51,398 nucleotides of DNA from an uncultured Acidimicrobiales bacterium (GTDB lineage Bacteria; Actinomycetota; Acidimicrobiia; Acidimicrobiales; CADCTF01), in NCBI GenBank assembly GCA_902805655.1, contig CADCTF010000109.1, positions 1-51,398 on the forward strand. Reading direction: 5' to 3'. A program made the position numbers and the translations under genes. Below the pieces are notes generated by a model. It worked only from the letters and a program-made list of their open reading frames with translations. It made no database searches and was not told the DNA's origin. Positions 23,289 to 32,789 of this stretch are shown here, piece by piece; the stretch's first letter is position 1, and each line of letters starts with the position of its first letter.

Positions 23289-24359
23289 GTGCGCGTGGCC
23301 CTGGTGTGCCCGTACAGCCTCACGGCCTTCGGCGGCGTGCAGGGACAGGTGCTCGGTCTGGCCCGCTCGCTGCGCGCCCTGGGCCACGCGGCCCGGGTGC
23401 TCGCGCCGTGCGACGGCCCACCACCCGACGGCGGTGTGACCCCGCTCGGCAACTCGATCCCGCTCATCGCGAACGGCTCGGTGGCACCGATCGCCCCTGA
23501 CCCGTCGTGCGCGCTCCGCACCATCCGGGCGCTGCGCGACGAGGAGTTCGACGTCGTGCACCTGCACGAGCCGCTGGTGCCCGGGCCCACCCTCACCACG
23601 CTGCTCTTCACCGATCGACCCCTCGTCGGCACCTTCCACCGCGCGGGTGCCAGCTCGGCCTACGACTACCTCCGGTACCCCGCCCGCGCCCTCGCCCGCC
23701 GCCTCGACCTGCGCTGTGCCGTGTCGGCCGACGCCACGTCCACCGCGCAGCGGGCACTCGGTGGTCGGTACGAACAGGTCTTCAACGGCATCGAGGTGGA
23801 GCGGTTCTCGAAGGCGGCCATGCTGGCGACCGATGGTCCGACGATCCTGTTCGTGGGGCGCCACGAGCCCCGTAAGGGCCTGGCCACGCTGCTCGCGGCG
23901 ATGGACGACCTGCCGCGGCACCTCCGGTTGTGGGTCGCGGGCCACGGCCCGCAGACGAGTGAGCTGCGGGCCCGCCACTTCGGCGATCCCCGCATCGAGT
24001 GGCTGGGCCGGATCTCCGACGAGGAGAAGGCCGCCCGGCTCCGCAGCGCCGACCTGTTCGTGGCCCCGTCGCTCGGGGGCGAGTCGTTCGGAGTGGTGCT
24101 CCTCGAGGCCATGGCCGCCTCCACGGCGATCGTGGCGAGTGATCTGCCGGGATACCGCAACGTGGCCCGGCCCGGCGAGCAGGCGATGCTCGTGCCCCCG
24201 GGGAACGCATCCGCTCTCGCGGCCGCCATCCGGCGCGTGCTGGACGACGCGGCCCTGTCGCGCGACCTGGTGGAGGCGGGGGACCAGCGGGCCGCCGAGT
24301 TCTCGATGCAGCACCTCGCGGAGCGCTACGTCGAGCTGTACCGGTCGGTCGCCGTCTGA
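23289..24359 (+). CDS. pimA: GDP-mannose:phosphatidylinositol alpha-mannosyltransferase, GT4 family
   Basis: PimA adds the first mannose to phosphatidylinositol at the inner membrane face. The 356-residue GT-B protein begins RVALVCPYSLTAFGGVQGQV with the acceptor/donor glycine loop, has VGTFHRAGAS in the N-domain and, in the C-domain, LFVGRHEPRKGLATLL and the nucleotide-sugar motif GESFGVVLLEAMA. GTG 23289 gives the canonical MRVALVCPYS start; GTG 23286 is possible. It ends the pgsA-patA-pimA set. Confidence 0.94.
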   Translation: MRVALVCPYSLTAFGGVQGQVLGLARSLRALGHAARVLAPCDGPPPDGGVTPLGNSIPLIANGSVAPIAPDPSCALRTIRALRDEEFDVVHLHEPLVPGPTLTTLLFTDRPLVGTFHRAGASSAYDYLRYPARALARRLDLRCAVSADATSTAQRALGGRYEQVFNGIEVERFSKAAMLATDGPTILFVGRHEPRKGLATLLAAMDDLPRHLRLWVAGHGPQTSELRARHFGDPRIEWLGRISDEEKAARLRSADLFVAPSLGGESFGVVLLEAMAASTAIVASDLPGYRNVARPGEQAMLVPPGNASALAAAIRRVLDDAALSRDLVEAGDQRAAEFSMQHLAERYVELYRSVAV

Positions 24360-24404
24360 CCGGATTGCCCCGATCGGCGGTGGACGGCGTGCGAAGATGG
24401 CGAC

Positions 24405-24959
24405 GTGACCACCCTGCTCATCGTGGCCGGAGTCGTGGCGGTGCTCATCGGGCTCTACGTGCTGATGACCTACAACGGCCTGGTGAAGCTGCGCAACCGC
24501 ATCGAGAACGCATGGTCCCAGGTCGACGTGCAGCTGCAGCGCCGCTACGACCTCATCCCGAACCTGGTGGAGACCGTGAAGGGCTACGCCACCCACGAGC
24601 GTGCGGTCTTCGAGGAGGTGACCCGCGCCCGGGCCAACGCCATCGGTGCATCGGGCGTGGCCCAGCAGGCGGAGGCGGAGAACGCCGTGAGCGGTGCTCT
24701 CAAGTCGCTCTTCGCCGTGGCCGAGGCCTACCCCGACCTGCAGGCGAGCTCCAGCTTCATCTCCCTCCAGGAGGAGCTGTCGGCCACCGAGGACAAGATC
24801 GCCTACGCGCGGCAGTTCTACAACGACACCGTGCAGCGCTACAACACCAAGATCCAGACGGTGCCGAGCAACCTCGTCGCCGGCCCGTTCGGCTTCGCCG
24901 AGCGCGAGTACTTCGAAGCCGATGCAGCGGGTCGTGGCCCGGCGAAGGTGCAGTTCTAG
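24405..24959 (+). CDS. lemA: LemA family protein
   Basis: This 184-residue protein is anchored by one N-terminal membrane segment ([18 protein letters not shown]), followed by a long four-helix domain with [37 protein letters not shown] and the C-terminal half [19 protein letters not shown]. Length and motifs match LemA throughout. Function of the family is poorly known; pairing with an M48 protease, as here, is frequent. Start is GTG 24405, 45 bases after pimA. Confidence 0.94.
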   Translation: MTTLLIVAGVVAVLIGLYVLMTYNGLVKLRNRIENAWSQVDVQLQRRYDLIPNLVETVKGYATHERAVFEEVTRARANAIGASGVAQQAEAENAVSGALKSLFAVAEAYPDLQASSSFISLQEELSATEDKIAYARQFYNDTVQRYNTKIQTVPSNLVAGPFGFAEREYFEADAAGRGPAKVQF

Positions 24960-24974
24960 AGCTTGTCCGACCGA

Positions 24975-25757
24975 GTGTCAGCCAACAAGCGGCGGGCCCT
25001 GCTCGTCCTGGTCGCCCTCGGCGGCTCGTTCGTAGCGGTGGGCCTGGTGCTGGCCCTGGTGACGAACGCCGGGTTCGCGGTCGTCCTCGTCGCGCTCCTG
25101 ATCGGCGTGGCGGTCGCCCTGGCTGCGCACCACAAGGCCGACGCCATGGTCCTGTCGATGACCGGCGCACGCGAGGTCGCACCCGGTGAGCAGGCTCGGC
25201 TGCTCAACCTGGTGGAGAACCTGTGCGTGGCGGCCGGGCTGCCGAAGCCGCGTCTCTTCGTCCTCGATGACGACGCGCCCAACGCGTGCGCCACTGGCCG
25301 TGACCCGAAGCACGCCGCCCTGGTCGTCACCACCGGGCTGCTCGACAAGCTGAGCCGCATCGAGCTCGAGGCCGTGGTGGCCCACGAGCTCAGTCACATC
25401 AAGAGCCGGGACACGCTGGTCTCGACGATCGCGGCGACCGTGGTGGGGACGCTGACCCGGCCGCTCCCTGCGCCGCTTGCCGCCCGCTGCGTGCGCTGGG
25501 TCGTGGACGCCGACCAGGAGCGCCAGGCGGACGTCGCCGGCGTGGCCCTCACCCGATATCCGCCCGGCCTGATCTCAGCCCTCGAGAAGATCGTGCAGGA
25601 TCCCGCATCGCTTCGCTCCGCGCCTCGGGCCATGGCCCACGTCTGGATCGAGGAGCCCCGTTCCGCCGTCCCGAGCCCGGAGGGCGGTTCGCCCCGCCCC
25701 GCCTCGCTCACCCGCCCACCTCTAGAGGAGCGCATCGAAGCGCTCAGGGAGCTGTAA
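24975..25757 (+). CDS. M48 family (HtpX-like) zinc metalloprotease
   Basis: This is a membrane-bound peptidase with two N-terminal hydrophobic segments, then a cytoplasmic catalytic domain with VVAHELSHIKSRD (HExxH-type motif) and a downstream DADQERQADVAG block providing the third zinc ligand (QERQAD). At about 260 residues it is slightly shorter than HtpX, lacking clear C-terminal membrane helices. GTG 24975 is preferred; a TTG at 24963 would add four residues. It follows lemA by 15 bases. Membrane protein quality control is the likely role. Confidence 0.9.
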   Translation: MSANKRRALLVLVALGGSFVAVGLVLALVTNAGFAVVLVALLIGVAVALAAHHKADAMVLSMTGAREVAPGEQARLLNLVENLCVAAGLPKPRLFVLDDDAPNACATGRDPKHAALVVTTGLLDKLSRIELEAVVAHELSHIKSRDTLVSTIAATVVGTLTRPLPAPLAARCVRWVVDADQERQADVAGVALTRYPPGLISALEKIVQDPASLRSAPRAMAHVWIEEPRSAVPSPEGGSPRPASLTRPPLEERIEALREL

Positions 25758-25761
25758 GCCT

Positions 25762-26805
25762 GTGCGTCGGTACCTCTCCATCGCGGCCGTGATGGCCGCC
25801 GGCCTCGCCCTGGTGAGCGGCTGCGGCGGCAAGCAGGCGATCGCCGACAAGACGGTGGCGTCCACCACGACCATCCCGGCGGCCGAGCCCGGAGCGGCCG
25901 CGCCCGGCACCGGAGCGCCCCTCACCGGCCTGGCCATCACCGACCCGGCGGCGATGGGCCGTCCGGCCCTGATGGTGAAGATCGACAACGCGCCGCTGGG
26001 CCGGCCGCAGGTGGGCATCAGCGAAGCCGACATCGTGGTGGAGGAAGGGGTGGAGGGCGGCCTCACCCGGTTGGTGGCCGTCTACCACTCCGAGCTGCCT
26101 GCAGCGGCGGGACCGGTGCGCTCGGCCCGCACCACCGACATCTTCATCGCGTCGTCGCTCAACCGCCCGTTGTTCGCGTGGTCGGGCGCGAACCCAGACT
26201 TCGCCGGCCTGGTGCGGGATGCGCCACTGGTCGACGTGGGTGTCGACGCGAAGGGCGGTGCCTACTACCGCGACCGTGGCCGCCGCAGCCCGTACAACCT
26301 CTTCGTGAACCCGGGTGAGCTCTACGAGGGCGCCGACGGTGGGCCGCCCGAACCGATGTTCAGCTACCGGACGCCGAGCCAGTCGGCTGCCGGCGAGCCG
26401 AGCAGCGGCGTCACCATGCAGTGGAGGGCGAACCTCACGACCCGGGTGGAGTGGACCTGGGACGCCGCGTCCAAGGCGTGGCTCCGAACCCAGGACGGGA
26501 CGCCCCACGTGGACTCCGGCGGCGGGCGGATCTCCGCGAGCAACGTCGTGGTGCAGATCGTCGAGTACCGCGACACGGGCTACATCGACCAGTCCCGGAC
26601 GATGGTGCCGGAAGCCGAGCTCGTCGGCGACGGCGAGGCGTTCCTGTTCGCCGACGGCAAGGTCGTCGCCGGCCGCTGGAAGAAGCTCTCACCTGAGCAC
26701 CGCACCGAGTACACCGATGCTTCGGGAGCGCCGTTCCGCCTCACACCGGGCCGCACCTGGCTCGAGCTGCCCTCCCCTGGGCTCGTCGCCATCTCGCCCG
26801 GCTAG
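25762..26805 (+). CDS. DUF3048 domain lipoprotein (YerB-like)
   Basis: The product is 347 residues with a lipoprotein signal: membrane stretch then LVSG-C21, so it should be lipid-anchored outside the cell. After a Thr/Ala/Pro linker (23-55) come the two DUF3048 parts, with [47 protein letters not shown] and, near 180, [10 protein letters not shown]. No enzyme activity is established for the family. Start is GTG 25762, four bases after the protease stop, probably one transcript with it. Confidence 0.9.
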   Translation: MRRYLSIAAVMAAGLALVSGCGGKQAIADKTVASTTTIPAAEPGAAAPGTGAPLTGLAITDPAAMGRPALMVKIDNAPLGRPQVGISEADIVVEEGVEGGLTRLVAVYHSELPAAAGPVRSARTTDIFIASSLNRPLFAWSGANPDFAGLVRDAPLVDVGVDAKGGAYYRDRGRRSPYNLFVNPGELYEGADGGPPEPMFSYRTPSQSAAGEPSSGVTMQWRANLTTRVEWTWDAASKAWLRTQDGTPHVDSGGGRISASNVVVQIVEYRDTGYIDQSRTMVPEAELVGDGEAFLFADGKVVAGRWKKLSPEHRTEYTDASGAPFRLTPGRTWLELPSPGLVAISPG

Positions 26806-26820
26806 AGCGCCTCCGAGCCG

Positions 26821-26826
26821 TAGACT
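26821..26826 (+). promoter_or_regulatory. Candidate -10 element (TAGACT), leaderless start of pdxS
   Basis: TAGACT ends seven bases before ATG 26834 with no Shine-Dalgarno between. Confidence 0.5.
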
Positions 26827-26833
26827 GGACGCC

Positions 26834-27718
26834 ATGACGGATCGGGTGACGGGTACGGAGCGGGTCAAGCGCGGGTTGGCGGAGATGCTCCGCGGCGGCG
26901 TGATCATGGATGTGGTGGACGCCGAGCAGGCCAAAGTGGCCGAGGACTCGGGAGCGGTCGCGGTGATGGCCCTCGAGCGCGTGCCGTCCGACATCCGCCG
27001 CGACGGCGGCGTTGCCCGCATGAGCGATCCGGCCCTGATCGAGGGCATCAAGGAGGCGGTGACCATCCCGGTCATGGCCAAGGCTCGCATCGGGCACTTC
27101 GCCGAGGCCCAGGTGCTGCAGTCGCTCGGTGTCGACTACGTCGACGAGTCCGAGGTCCTCACTCCGGCCGACGAGGCTCACCACATCGACAAGTGGGCCT
27201 TCACCGTGCCGTTCGTGTGCGGTGCCACCAACCTGGGCGAGGCCCTGCGGCGCATCTCCGAGGGCGCGGCCATGATCCGCTCGAAGGGCGAGGCCGGCAC
27301 CGGCGACGTCGTCCACGCCGTGCGCCACCTCCGCCTGATCCTGGGCGACATCCGTCGCATCACGCTGGCCGACTCGGCCGAGATCTACGGATGGGCCAAG
27401 AACCTGCAGGCCCCCGTTGGGCTGGTGCAGGAGGTCGCGGAGACCGGCAAGCTGCCCGTCCCGATGTTCTGCGCCGGCGGCATCGCCACCCCCGCTGACG
27501 CCGCCCTGGTGATGCAGCTCGGCGCAGAGGCGGTCTTCGTGGGCTCCGGCATCTTCAAGAGCTCCAACCCGTCGCTGATGGCCCGGGCCATCGTCGAGGC
27601 CACCACCCACCACCGTGACGCGGCCATCGTGGCGAAGGTCAGCCGTGGGCTGGGCGACGCCATGCGCGGTGAAGAGGCGTCCAAGGTCGAGCTCAAGCTG
27701 TCCGAGCGGGGCTGGTAG
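26834..27718 (+). CDS. pdxS: Pyridoxal 5'-phosphate synthase, PdxS (synthase) subunit
   Basis: PdxS makes pyridoxal phosphate from ribose 5-phosphate, glyceraldehyde 3-phosphate and ammonia supplied by PdxT, in a 12+12 cytosolic complex. The 294-residue TIM barrel shows [53 protein letters not shown] and [14 protein letters not shown], with both active-site lysines (IMD...K and AK). The frame is open far upstream, but ATG 26834 matches the family start and follows a TAGACT hexamer. pdxT follows after 26 bases. Confidence 0.98.
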   Translation: MTDRVTGTERVKRGLAEMLRGGVIMDVVDAEQAKVAEDSGAVAVMALERVPSDIRRDGGVARMSDPALIEGIKEAVTIPVMAKARIGHFAEAQVLQSLGVDYVDESEVLTPADEAHHIDKWAFTVPFVCGATNLGEALRRISEGAAMIRSKGEAGTGDVVHAVRHLRLILGDIRRITLADSAEIYGWAKNLQAPVGLVQEVAETGKLPVPMFCAGGIATPADAALVMQLGAEAVFVGSGIFKSSNPSLMARAIVEATTHHRDAAIVAKVSRGLGDAMRGEEASKVELKLSERGW

Positions 27719-27744
27719 TCCGGAGCCGATGGCGAGGCCGCCAG

Positions 27745-28317
27745 GTGCCGAAGATCGGGGTGCTCGCCCTCCAGGGTGACGTGCGTGAGCACGTCTCCGC
27801 GCTCGTGGCCCTGGGGGCCGACGTCGTGGAGGTGCGCACCCCGCAGGACCTGGCCGGCATCGACGGCCTCGTGCTCCCGGGCGGGGAGTCGACCACCATG
27901 TCGCTGCTCCTCGAGTCGTCGGGCCTGTTCGAGCCGATCGCCGAGCGTCTGGCCGAGGGCATGGCCGCGTTCGGCACCTGTGCCGGCATGATCCTCCTGG
28001 CCGGGGAGGTGCTGGACGGACGCCCGGACCAGAGGTTCTTCGGCGTTGTGGACATCACCGTGCGCCGCAACGCGTTCGGTCGCCAGGTCGACTCCTTCGA
28101 GGCCGCCCTCGACGTCGAAGGCGTCGCCGCCGGCCCCGTCGACGCCGTCTTCATCCGTGCCCCGTTCGTCGAGCGGGCGGGGGACGACGTCGACGTGCTG
28201 GCCACGGTCGACGGGCACCCGGTGCTGTGCCGGCAGGGCAACGTGCTGGTGGCCGCCTTCCACCCGGAGCTGTCGCAGGACTTGCGCATCCACGATCTGT
28301 TTGTAGGAGGCTTGTAG
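27745..28317 (+). CDS. pdxT: Pyridoxal 5'-phosphate synthase, PdxT (glutaminase) subunit
   Basis: PdxT hydrolyses glutamine and channels ammonia to PdxS. The 190-residue class I amidotransferase has [13 protein letters not shown] at the start, LPGGESTTM, nucleophile Cys in [10 protein letters not shown] (near 77) and the His/Glu pair in [10 protein letters not shown] (near 170). GTG 27745 starts it, directly after pdxS. Complete and canonical. Confidence 0.96.
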   Translation: MPKIGVLALQGDVREHVSALVALGADVVEVRTPQDLAGIDGLVLPGGESTTMSLLLESSGLFEPIAERLAEGMAAFGTCAGMILLAGEVLDGRPDQRFFGVVDITVRRNAFGRQVDSFEAALDVEGVAAGPVDAVFIRAPFVERAGDDVDVLATVDGHPVLCRQGNVLVAAFHPELSQDLRIHDLFVGGL

Positions 28318-28319
28318 CC

Positions 28320-29069
28320 ATGTCCGGACACTCCAAGTGGGCCACGATCAAGCACAAGAAGGGCGCCCAGGACGCGGCCAGGGGCAAGCTCTTCGCCAAG
28401 CTGATCCGTCAGGTGGAAGTGGCGGCCAGGGAAGGCGGGGCCGACCCGGACATGAACCCGACGCTGCGGACCATGTACCAGAAGGCCCGCTCGTCGTCGG
28501 TGCCCCTCGACACGATCGAGAAGGCCATCAAGCGGGGCACGGGCGCGCTCCAAGGCGTGAAGTACGAGCCGATCACCTACGAGGGCTACGCCCCGAGTGG
28601 TGTGGCCGTCATCGTCGAGGTCCTGTCGGACAACCGCAACCGCACCGGCTCCGAGGTGCGCAGCGCCTTCTCCAAGCACGGCGGCTCGATGGCGGAGCCG
28701 GGCGCGGTGTCGTGGCAGTTCGAGCGCAAGGGTGTCTTCATCCTGTCCAAGCAGCTGGGGGAGGACGAGCTGATGGAGGTGGCCCTCGAGGCGGGAGCCG
28801 AGGACCTGCAGGACCAGGGCGACACCTGGCAGCTCACCTGTGCACCGACCGACTTCCACTCGCTCCAGACCGCCCTCGACACTGCGGGGGTGGCCTACGA
28901 CTCCGCCGACATCACCATGCTGGCCACCCAGACGGTGCCGCTCGAGACCGAGGTCGCGGCCCGGAAGGTGCTGAAGCTGCTGGACGCGCTCGACGAGAAC
29001 GACGACGTGCAGAACGTGTACGCCAACTTCGACATCCCCGACGACGTCCTTGCGCTGGTGTCCGCCTGA
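28320..29069 (+). CDS. yebC: YebC/PmpR family protein (TACO1-like)
   Basis: This 249-residue cytoplasmic protein opens with MSGHSKWATIKHKKGAQDAARGK minus the usual variations, the hallmark of the family, and continues with MYQKARSSSVPLDTIEKAIKRGTG and YAPSGVAVIVEVLSDNRNRT. The family was named for transcription regulation and is now tied to relieving ribosome stalling. ATG 28320 follows TAGGAGG at 28304-28310, one of the stronger ribosome sites in the window. Its stop overlaps the next ATG by one base. Confidence 0.96.
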   Translation: MSGHSKWATIKHKKGAQDAARGKLFAKLIRQVEVAAREGGADPDMNPTLRTMYQKARSSSVPLDTIEKAIKRGTGALQGVKYEPITYEGYAPSGVAVIVEVLSDNRNRTGSEVRSAFSKHGGSMAEPGAVSWQFERKGVFILSKQLGEDELMEVALEAGAEDLQDQGDTWQLTCAPTDFHSLQTALDTAGVAYDSADITMLATQTVPLETEVAARKVLKLLDALDENDDVQNVYANFDIPDDVLALVSA

Positions 29070-29548
29070 TGGCGCCGCCGCGGGTGGGTGTCGGTGACCG
29101 GGCTCCCGAGTTCATGCTCGAGGGCACCGGTGGCCGCACCTACTCCCTGTCGGAGTACCGCGGGCGCTCGGTGGTGCTCGTCTTCTATCCGGGTGACAAC
29201 ACGCCGGTGTGCACCATCCAGCTCAACAGCTACTCGTCGGACATCGCGCAGTTCGAGGATCTCGGAGCTCAGGTGCTGGCCATCAGCCCGCAGGACGTCG
29301 AGAGCCACGAGCAGTTCTCCGGGGTGCACGGCTTCTCCTTCCCCTTGCTGGCCGACGGCGACAAGAGCGTCGGGCGGTCCTACGGCATCCTCGGCCCCGT
29401 CGGCTTCTACCGCCGCTCGGTGTTCGTCGTCGACCGCGCCGGCGTCATCCGGTATGCGCACCGGGCGTCGGCCGGCCTGACCTACCGTCGCACGCCGGAG
29501 CTGGTGGCGGCCGTCACCGCCGCCCAGGAGTCCGACCCCGTTCGCTGA
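29069..29548 (+). CDS. Peroxiredoxin, AhpC/TSA (Bcp-like) type
   Basis: This 159-residue thioredoxin-fold peroxidase reduces peroxides through C48 in YPGDNTPVCTIQL. The second cysteine of classical Bcp (CTxExC) is missing and no other Cys is present, so it should work as a 1-Cys enzyme or use an external thiol; mycothiol is a candidate given mshC in the window. The upstream frame is open, but ATG 29069 overlaps the yebC stop (TGATG) and starts the domain properly. GFYRRSVFVVDRAGVIRY near the end matches the family. Confidence 0.92.
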   Translation: MAPPRVGVGDRAPEFMLEGTGGRTYSLSEYRGRSVVLVFYPGDNTPVCTIQLNSYSSDIAQFEDLGAQVLAISPQDVESHEQFSGVHGFSFPLLADGDKSVGRSYGILGPVGFYRRSVFVVDRAGVIRYAHRASAGLTYRRTPELVAAVTAAQESDPVR

Positions 29549-29610
29549 GGACGTCGGTGGACGTCGGTGCTCCGAGCGCCCGGGTCCGCGATCGAGCGTC
29601 CTTGCCCGGC

Positions 29611-29616
29611 TACGCT
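29611..29616 (+). promoter_or_regulatory. Candidate -10 element (TACGCT), leaderless start of ruvC
   Basis: TACGCT ends eight bases before ATG 29625; no Shine-Dalgarno is present. Confidence 0.5.
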
Positions 29617-29624
29617 CCAAACGC

Positions 29625-30140
29625 ATGTTCGTGCTCGGCATCGACCCCGGCTTGTCGCGTTGCGGCTACGGCGCGGTGCGGCGCTCCGGCGCCGAGCTGC
29701 GGGCGGTGGCCTGCGGGGTGATCACCACGCCACCGGAGCAGCCGCTGCCCGAGCGATTGGCGGCGCTGGCCGGCGAGCTCCGGGCCCTCCTGGCCGAGCT
29801 GCGCCCCGATGTGGTGGCGGTCGAGCGGGTCTTCTTCCAGACCAACGTCCGCACCGCCATGTCGGTCGGCCAGGCGAGCGGCCTGGCCCTGGTGGCCGCG
29901 GTCGAGGCCGAGGCGGGGGTGGCCCAGTACACGTCGAACGAGGTCAAGCAGGCGGTGGTCGGGTACGGCGCGGCCACCAAGGAGCAGGTGCAGCGCATGG
30001 TGCAGTCGCTCCTTGGATTGGCCGAGCGGCCACAGCCGGCGGACGCGGCCGATGCTCTCGCCCTGGCCCTGTGCCACCACGCCCAGGCCCCCGTGCAGGC
30101 TCGGATCGAGGCGGCGCGCGTCGCCGCCGCCCGCAGATGA
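29625..30140 (+). CDS. ruvC: Holliday junction resolvase RuvC
   Basis: RuvC cuts Holliday junctions during recombination with RuvAB. The 171-residue RNase H-fold protein shows the first catalytic aspartate in FVLGIDPGLSRCGYG (D7), E67 in VAVERVFFQTN and the C-terminal acidic pair in ADAADALALALCHH. Complete at family length. ATGA overlap with ruvA; first of a ruvC-ruvA-ruvB operon. Confidence 0.97.
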   Translation: MFVLGIDPGLSRCGYGAVRRSGAELRAVACGVITTPPEQPLPERLAALAGELRALLAELRPDVVAVERVFFQTNVRTAMSVGQASGLALVAAVEAEAGVAQYTSNEVKQAVVGYGAATKEQVQRMVQSLLGLAERPQPADAADALALALCHHAQAPVQARIEAARVAAARR

Positions 30141-30742
30141 TCGGGTCGCTTCGCGGGATGCTGCTCGACCGCTCCGCCGGGGGCGAGCTGCTGGTCGAAG
30201 TGGGTGGCGTCGGGTACCGCGTCCTCGTGCCGACCAGCTCCAGCGAGATGACCGGCGAGCTCGGCGGTCCGGTGTTCCTGCACGTCCACACCCACGTGCG
30301 GGAGGACGCGATCATCCTCTACGGGTTCTCGACGCGCGACGCACGCGGCTGCTTCGAAGCGCTGGTCGCCACGCACGGCATCGGGCCGGCGGTGGCGCTG
30401 TCCATCCTCTCGGTCCACTCGCCCTCGGCCCTGCGCCGGGCGGTGGCCACCGACGACGCCGACACGCTGACGACGGTGCCGGGCATCGGGAAGAAGACGG
30501 CGGCCCGACTGCTGCTCGAGCTCAAGAACCGGCTCGACCTCCCCGAGGCCGGCCTCGAGGTGGTCGGCGAGGTGGCTGTGGCGCCGGGGTCGGCGTCGGC
30601 GCGCTCCGACGTGCGGGCCGCCTTGGCCAGCCTCGGCTACGGCGCGGACGAGGTGAGGGCCGCGGTACGTGACCTCCCGGAGGACGGAACCGTCGAGGAG
30701 CAGCTGCGTCTGGCCCTCCGCCGGCTGGTCGCGACGCGATGA
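30137..30742 (+). CDS. ruvA: Holliday junction DNA helicase subunit RuvA
   Basis: RuvA binds the four-way junction and loads RuvB. The 201-residue protein has the N-terminal OB domain ([10 protein letters not shown] ... [10 protein letters not shown]), two helix-hairpin-helix motifs ([36 protein letters not shown]) and the C-terminal RuvB-binding domain ([19 protein letters not shown]). ATG 30137 overlaps ruvC and its TGA overlaps ruvB, both as ATGA. Confidence 0.97.
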   Translation: MIGSLRGMLLDRSAGGELLVEVGGVGYRVLVPTSSSEMTGELGGPVFLHVHTHVREDAIILYGFSTRDARGCFEALVATHGIGPAVALSILSVHSPSALRRAVATDDADTLTTVPGIGKKTAARLLLELKNRLDLPEAGLEVVGEVAVAPGSASARSDVRAALASLGYGADEVRAAVRDLPEDGTVEEQLRLALRRLVATR

Positions 30743-31785
30743 GCCCCCGCGAGGAGATCCTGTCGGCTCAGCCCGACCCGGTCGACGTGGCCGAGGAGGT
30801 GAGCCTGCGGCCTCGCCGGCTGGCCGACTTCGTGGGTCAGCCCCAGCTCAAGGAGCACCTGGAGATCGTGCTGGAGGCGGCTCGACGGCGCCACGAGCCG
30901 GTCGACCACGTGCTGCTCGCCGGGCCCCCGGGCCTGGGCAAGACGTCGATGGCCGCCATCGTGGCGGCCGAGATGGGGGTGGGCATCCGCATCACGTCGG
31001 GCCCCGCCCTCGTCCGCACCGGCGACGTGGCCGCCATCCTCACCGACCTGCAGGAGGGTGACGTCCTCTTCATCGACGAGATCCACCGGCTCGGTCGAGC
31101 GGTGGAGGAGGTGCTGTACCCGGCCATGGAGGACTTCGTCCTCGACATCGTCATCGGCAAGGGCCCGGCCGCCCGTTCGGTGCGCCTGCCGCTGCCGAAG
31201 TTCACCCTCGTGGGCGCCACCACCCGCACAGGCCTCATCACCGGGCCCCTTCGCGACCGCTTCGGCTTCGTGGCCCGCCTCGACTACTACGCCGCCGCCG
31301 ATCTCCACGCCATCGTCACCCGCTCTGCGCGCATCCTCGGTGTCGATCTCGACCCGGACGGAGCGACCGAGATCGCCGGTCGATCGCGTGGGACTCCCCG
31401 CATCGCCAACCGCCTGCTGAAACGGGTTCGGGACTTCGCCGAGGTCCGCGGTGACGGGCGGGTCACCACGGCCATGGCCTCTGCCGGTCTGGCCCTGTTC
31501 GGCGTGGACGCCGCCGGGCTCGACAAGGTCGACCGCGCCATCCTCGACGCGGTCTGCCGGCGCTTCGGCGGGGGCCCCGTCGGTCTCTCGACGCTTGCGG
31601 TCAGCGTGGGCGAGGAGACGGAGACGGTGGAGGAGGTGTACGAGCCCTTCCTGCTGCAGCTCGGCATGCTCATGCGCACACCTCGCGGGCGGGTGGCCAC
31701 GCCGGCCGCCTGGCAGCACCTCGGTCTGGAGCCGCCGCCGGTGCCCGGCCCCGGTTCGCAGGGCACCCCCGACCTGTTCCAATAG
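30739..31785 (+). CDS. ruvB: Holliday junction branch-migration ATPase RuvB
   Basis: This hexameric AAA+ motor drives branch migration. In 348 residues it shows [12 protein letters not shown] at the start, Walker [12 protein letters not shown], Walker [10 protein letters not shown], sensor 1 [11 protein letters not shown], arginine finger GPLRDRFGF and the winged-helix C-terminus with [12 protein letters not shown]. Complete. queA follows two bases later. Confidence 0.97.
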   Translation: MSPREEILSAQPDPVDVAEEVSLRPRRLADFVGQPQLKEHLEIVLEAARRRHEPVDHVLLAGPPGLGKTSMAAIVAAEMGVGIRITSGPALVRTGDVAAILTDLQEGDVLFIDEIHRLGRAVEEVLYPAMEDFVLDIVIGKGPAARSVRLPLPKFTLVGATTRTGLITGPLRDRFGFVARLDYYAAADLHAIVTRSARILGVDLDPDGATEIAGRSRGTPRIANRLLKRVRDFAEVRGDGRVTTAMASAGLALFGVDAAGLDKVDRAILDAVCRRFGGGPVGLSTLAVSVGEETETVEEVYEPFLLQLGMLMRTPRGRVATPAAWQHLGLEPPPVPGPGSQGTPDLFQ

Positions 31786-31787
31786 CG

Positions 31788-32789
31788 GTGGTGCTGCCCT
31801 TCGAGTACGACCTCCCCGAGGCGGCGATCGCCCAGGTGCCCGTGGAGCCGCGTTCGGCCGCCCGCCTGCTCGTGCACCTGCAGGGCCCTGCCCCGGAGCA
31901 TCGCTCGGTCAGCGACCTGCCCCAGCTGGTCGGGCCTGGCGACGTGCTCGTGGTGAACGACACGCGCGTGCTGTCGGCCCGGCTGCGGTTGCACAAGGCC
32001 ACCGGGGGACGGGTCGAGGTCCTGCTGGTCGAGCCGCTGGGCGAAGGGGCGTGGAGCGCGCTCGTGCGGCCGGGTCGTCGCCTACCACCGGGGACCGAGC
32101 TGCTGCACTCCGACGGTGCGGTGGTCGCCGAGGTCGGCCGGCCGATGGAGGACGGCCTCCGACAGGTGCAGCTGCACGGCGAGCTCGACGACCTGGCCGA
32201 CGTGGCCGAGGTGCCGCTTCCCCCGTACATCCACCAGAGGCTGGCCGACCCCGAGCGCTACCAGACGGTCTACGCCAACCACCCCGGCTCGGTGGCCGCT
32301 CCGACCGCCGGGCTCCACCTGACCTCGGAGGTGCTCGCCGCCTGCCGGTCGGCCGGGGCCGACGTGGCCGCGGTCGACCTGGCGGTCGGGATCGGCACCT
32401 TCCGGCCGATGACGGCCGAGCGGGTGGAGGACCACACCATGCACGAGGAGCGCTACCGGGTGCCGGCCGAAACGATGGCGGCGGTGGAAGCCGCTTCGCG
32501 AGTGATCGCGGTGGGCACCACCACCGTGCGCGCCCTCGAGTCCGCGGCCGGCACCGGAAGCCTGGAAGGGCGCACCGGGCTCTTCATCCGCCCCGGCTTC
32601 GTGTTCAGGGCCGTCGACGTGATGCTGACGAACTTCCACCTGCCCCGCTCGTCGCTGCTGGTGATGCTGGAAGCCTTCTACGGCCCGGGATGGCGGGAGC
32701 TCTACGCCACCGCGCTGGCCGGGGGATACCGCTTCCTCAGCTTCGGCGACGCCACCCTGGTGGCCCGGGGAGCGGGTCACCACTCATGA
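31788..32789 (+). CDS. queA: S-adenosylmethionine:tRNA ribosyltransferase-isomerase
   Basis: QueA converts 7-aminomethyl-7-deazaguanine in tRNA to epoxyqueuosine using the ribosyl part of SAM. The 333-residue protein begins FEYDLPEAAIAQVP and has VNDTRVLSARL, the PPYIHQRLADPERYQTVYA block, VAAPTAGLHLT and DLAVGIGTFRPM, all standard. It starts with GTG 31788 and overlaps tgt as ATGA, so the two queuosine genes are coupled. Confidence 0.96.
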   Translation: MVLPFEYDLPEAAIAQVPVEPRSAARLLVHLQGPAPEHRSVSDLPQLVGPGDVLVVNDTRVLSARLRLHKATGGRVEVLLVEPLGEGAWSALVRPGRRLPPGTELLHSDGAVVAEVGRPMEDGLRQVQLHGELDDLADVAEVPLPPYIHQRLADPERYQTVYANHPGSVAAPTAGLHLTSEVLAACRSAGADVAAVDLAVGIGTFRPMTAERVEDHTMHEERYRVPAETMAAVEAASRVIAVGTTTVRALESAAGTGSLEGRTGLFIRPGFVFRAVDVMLTNFHLPRSSLLVMLEAFYGPGWRELYATALAGGYRFLSFGDATLVARGAGHHS

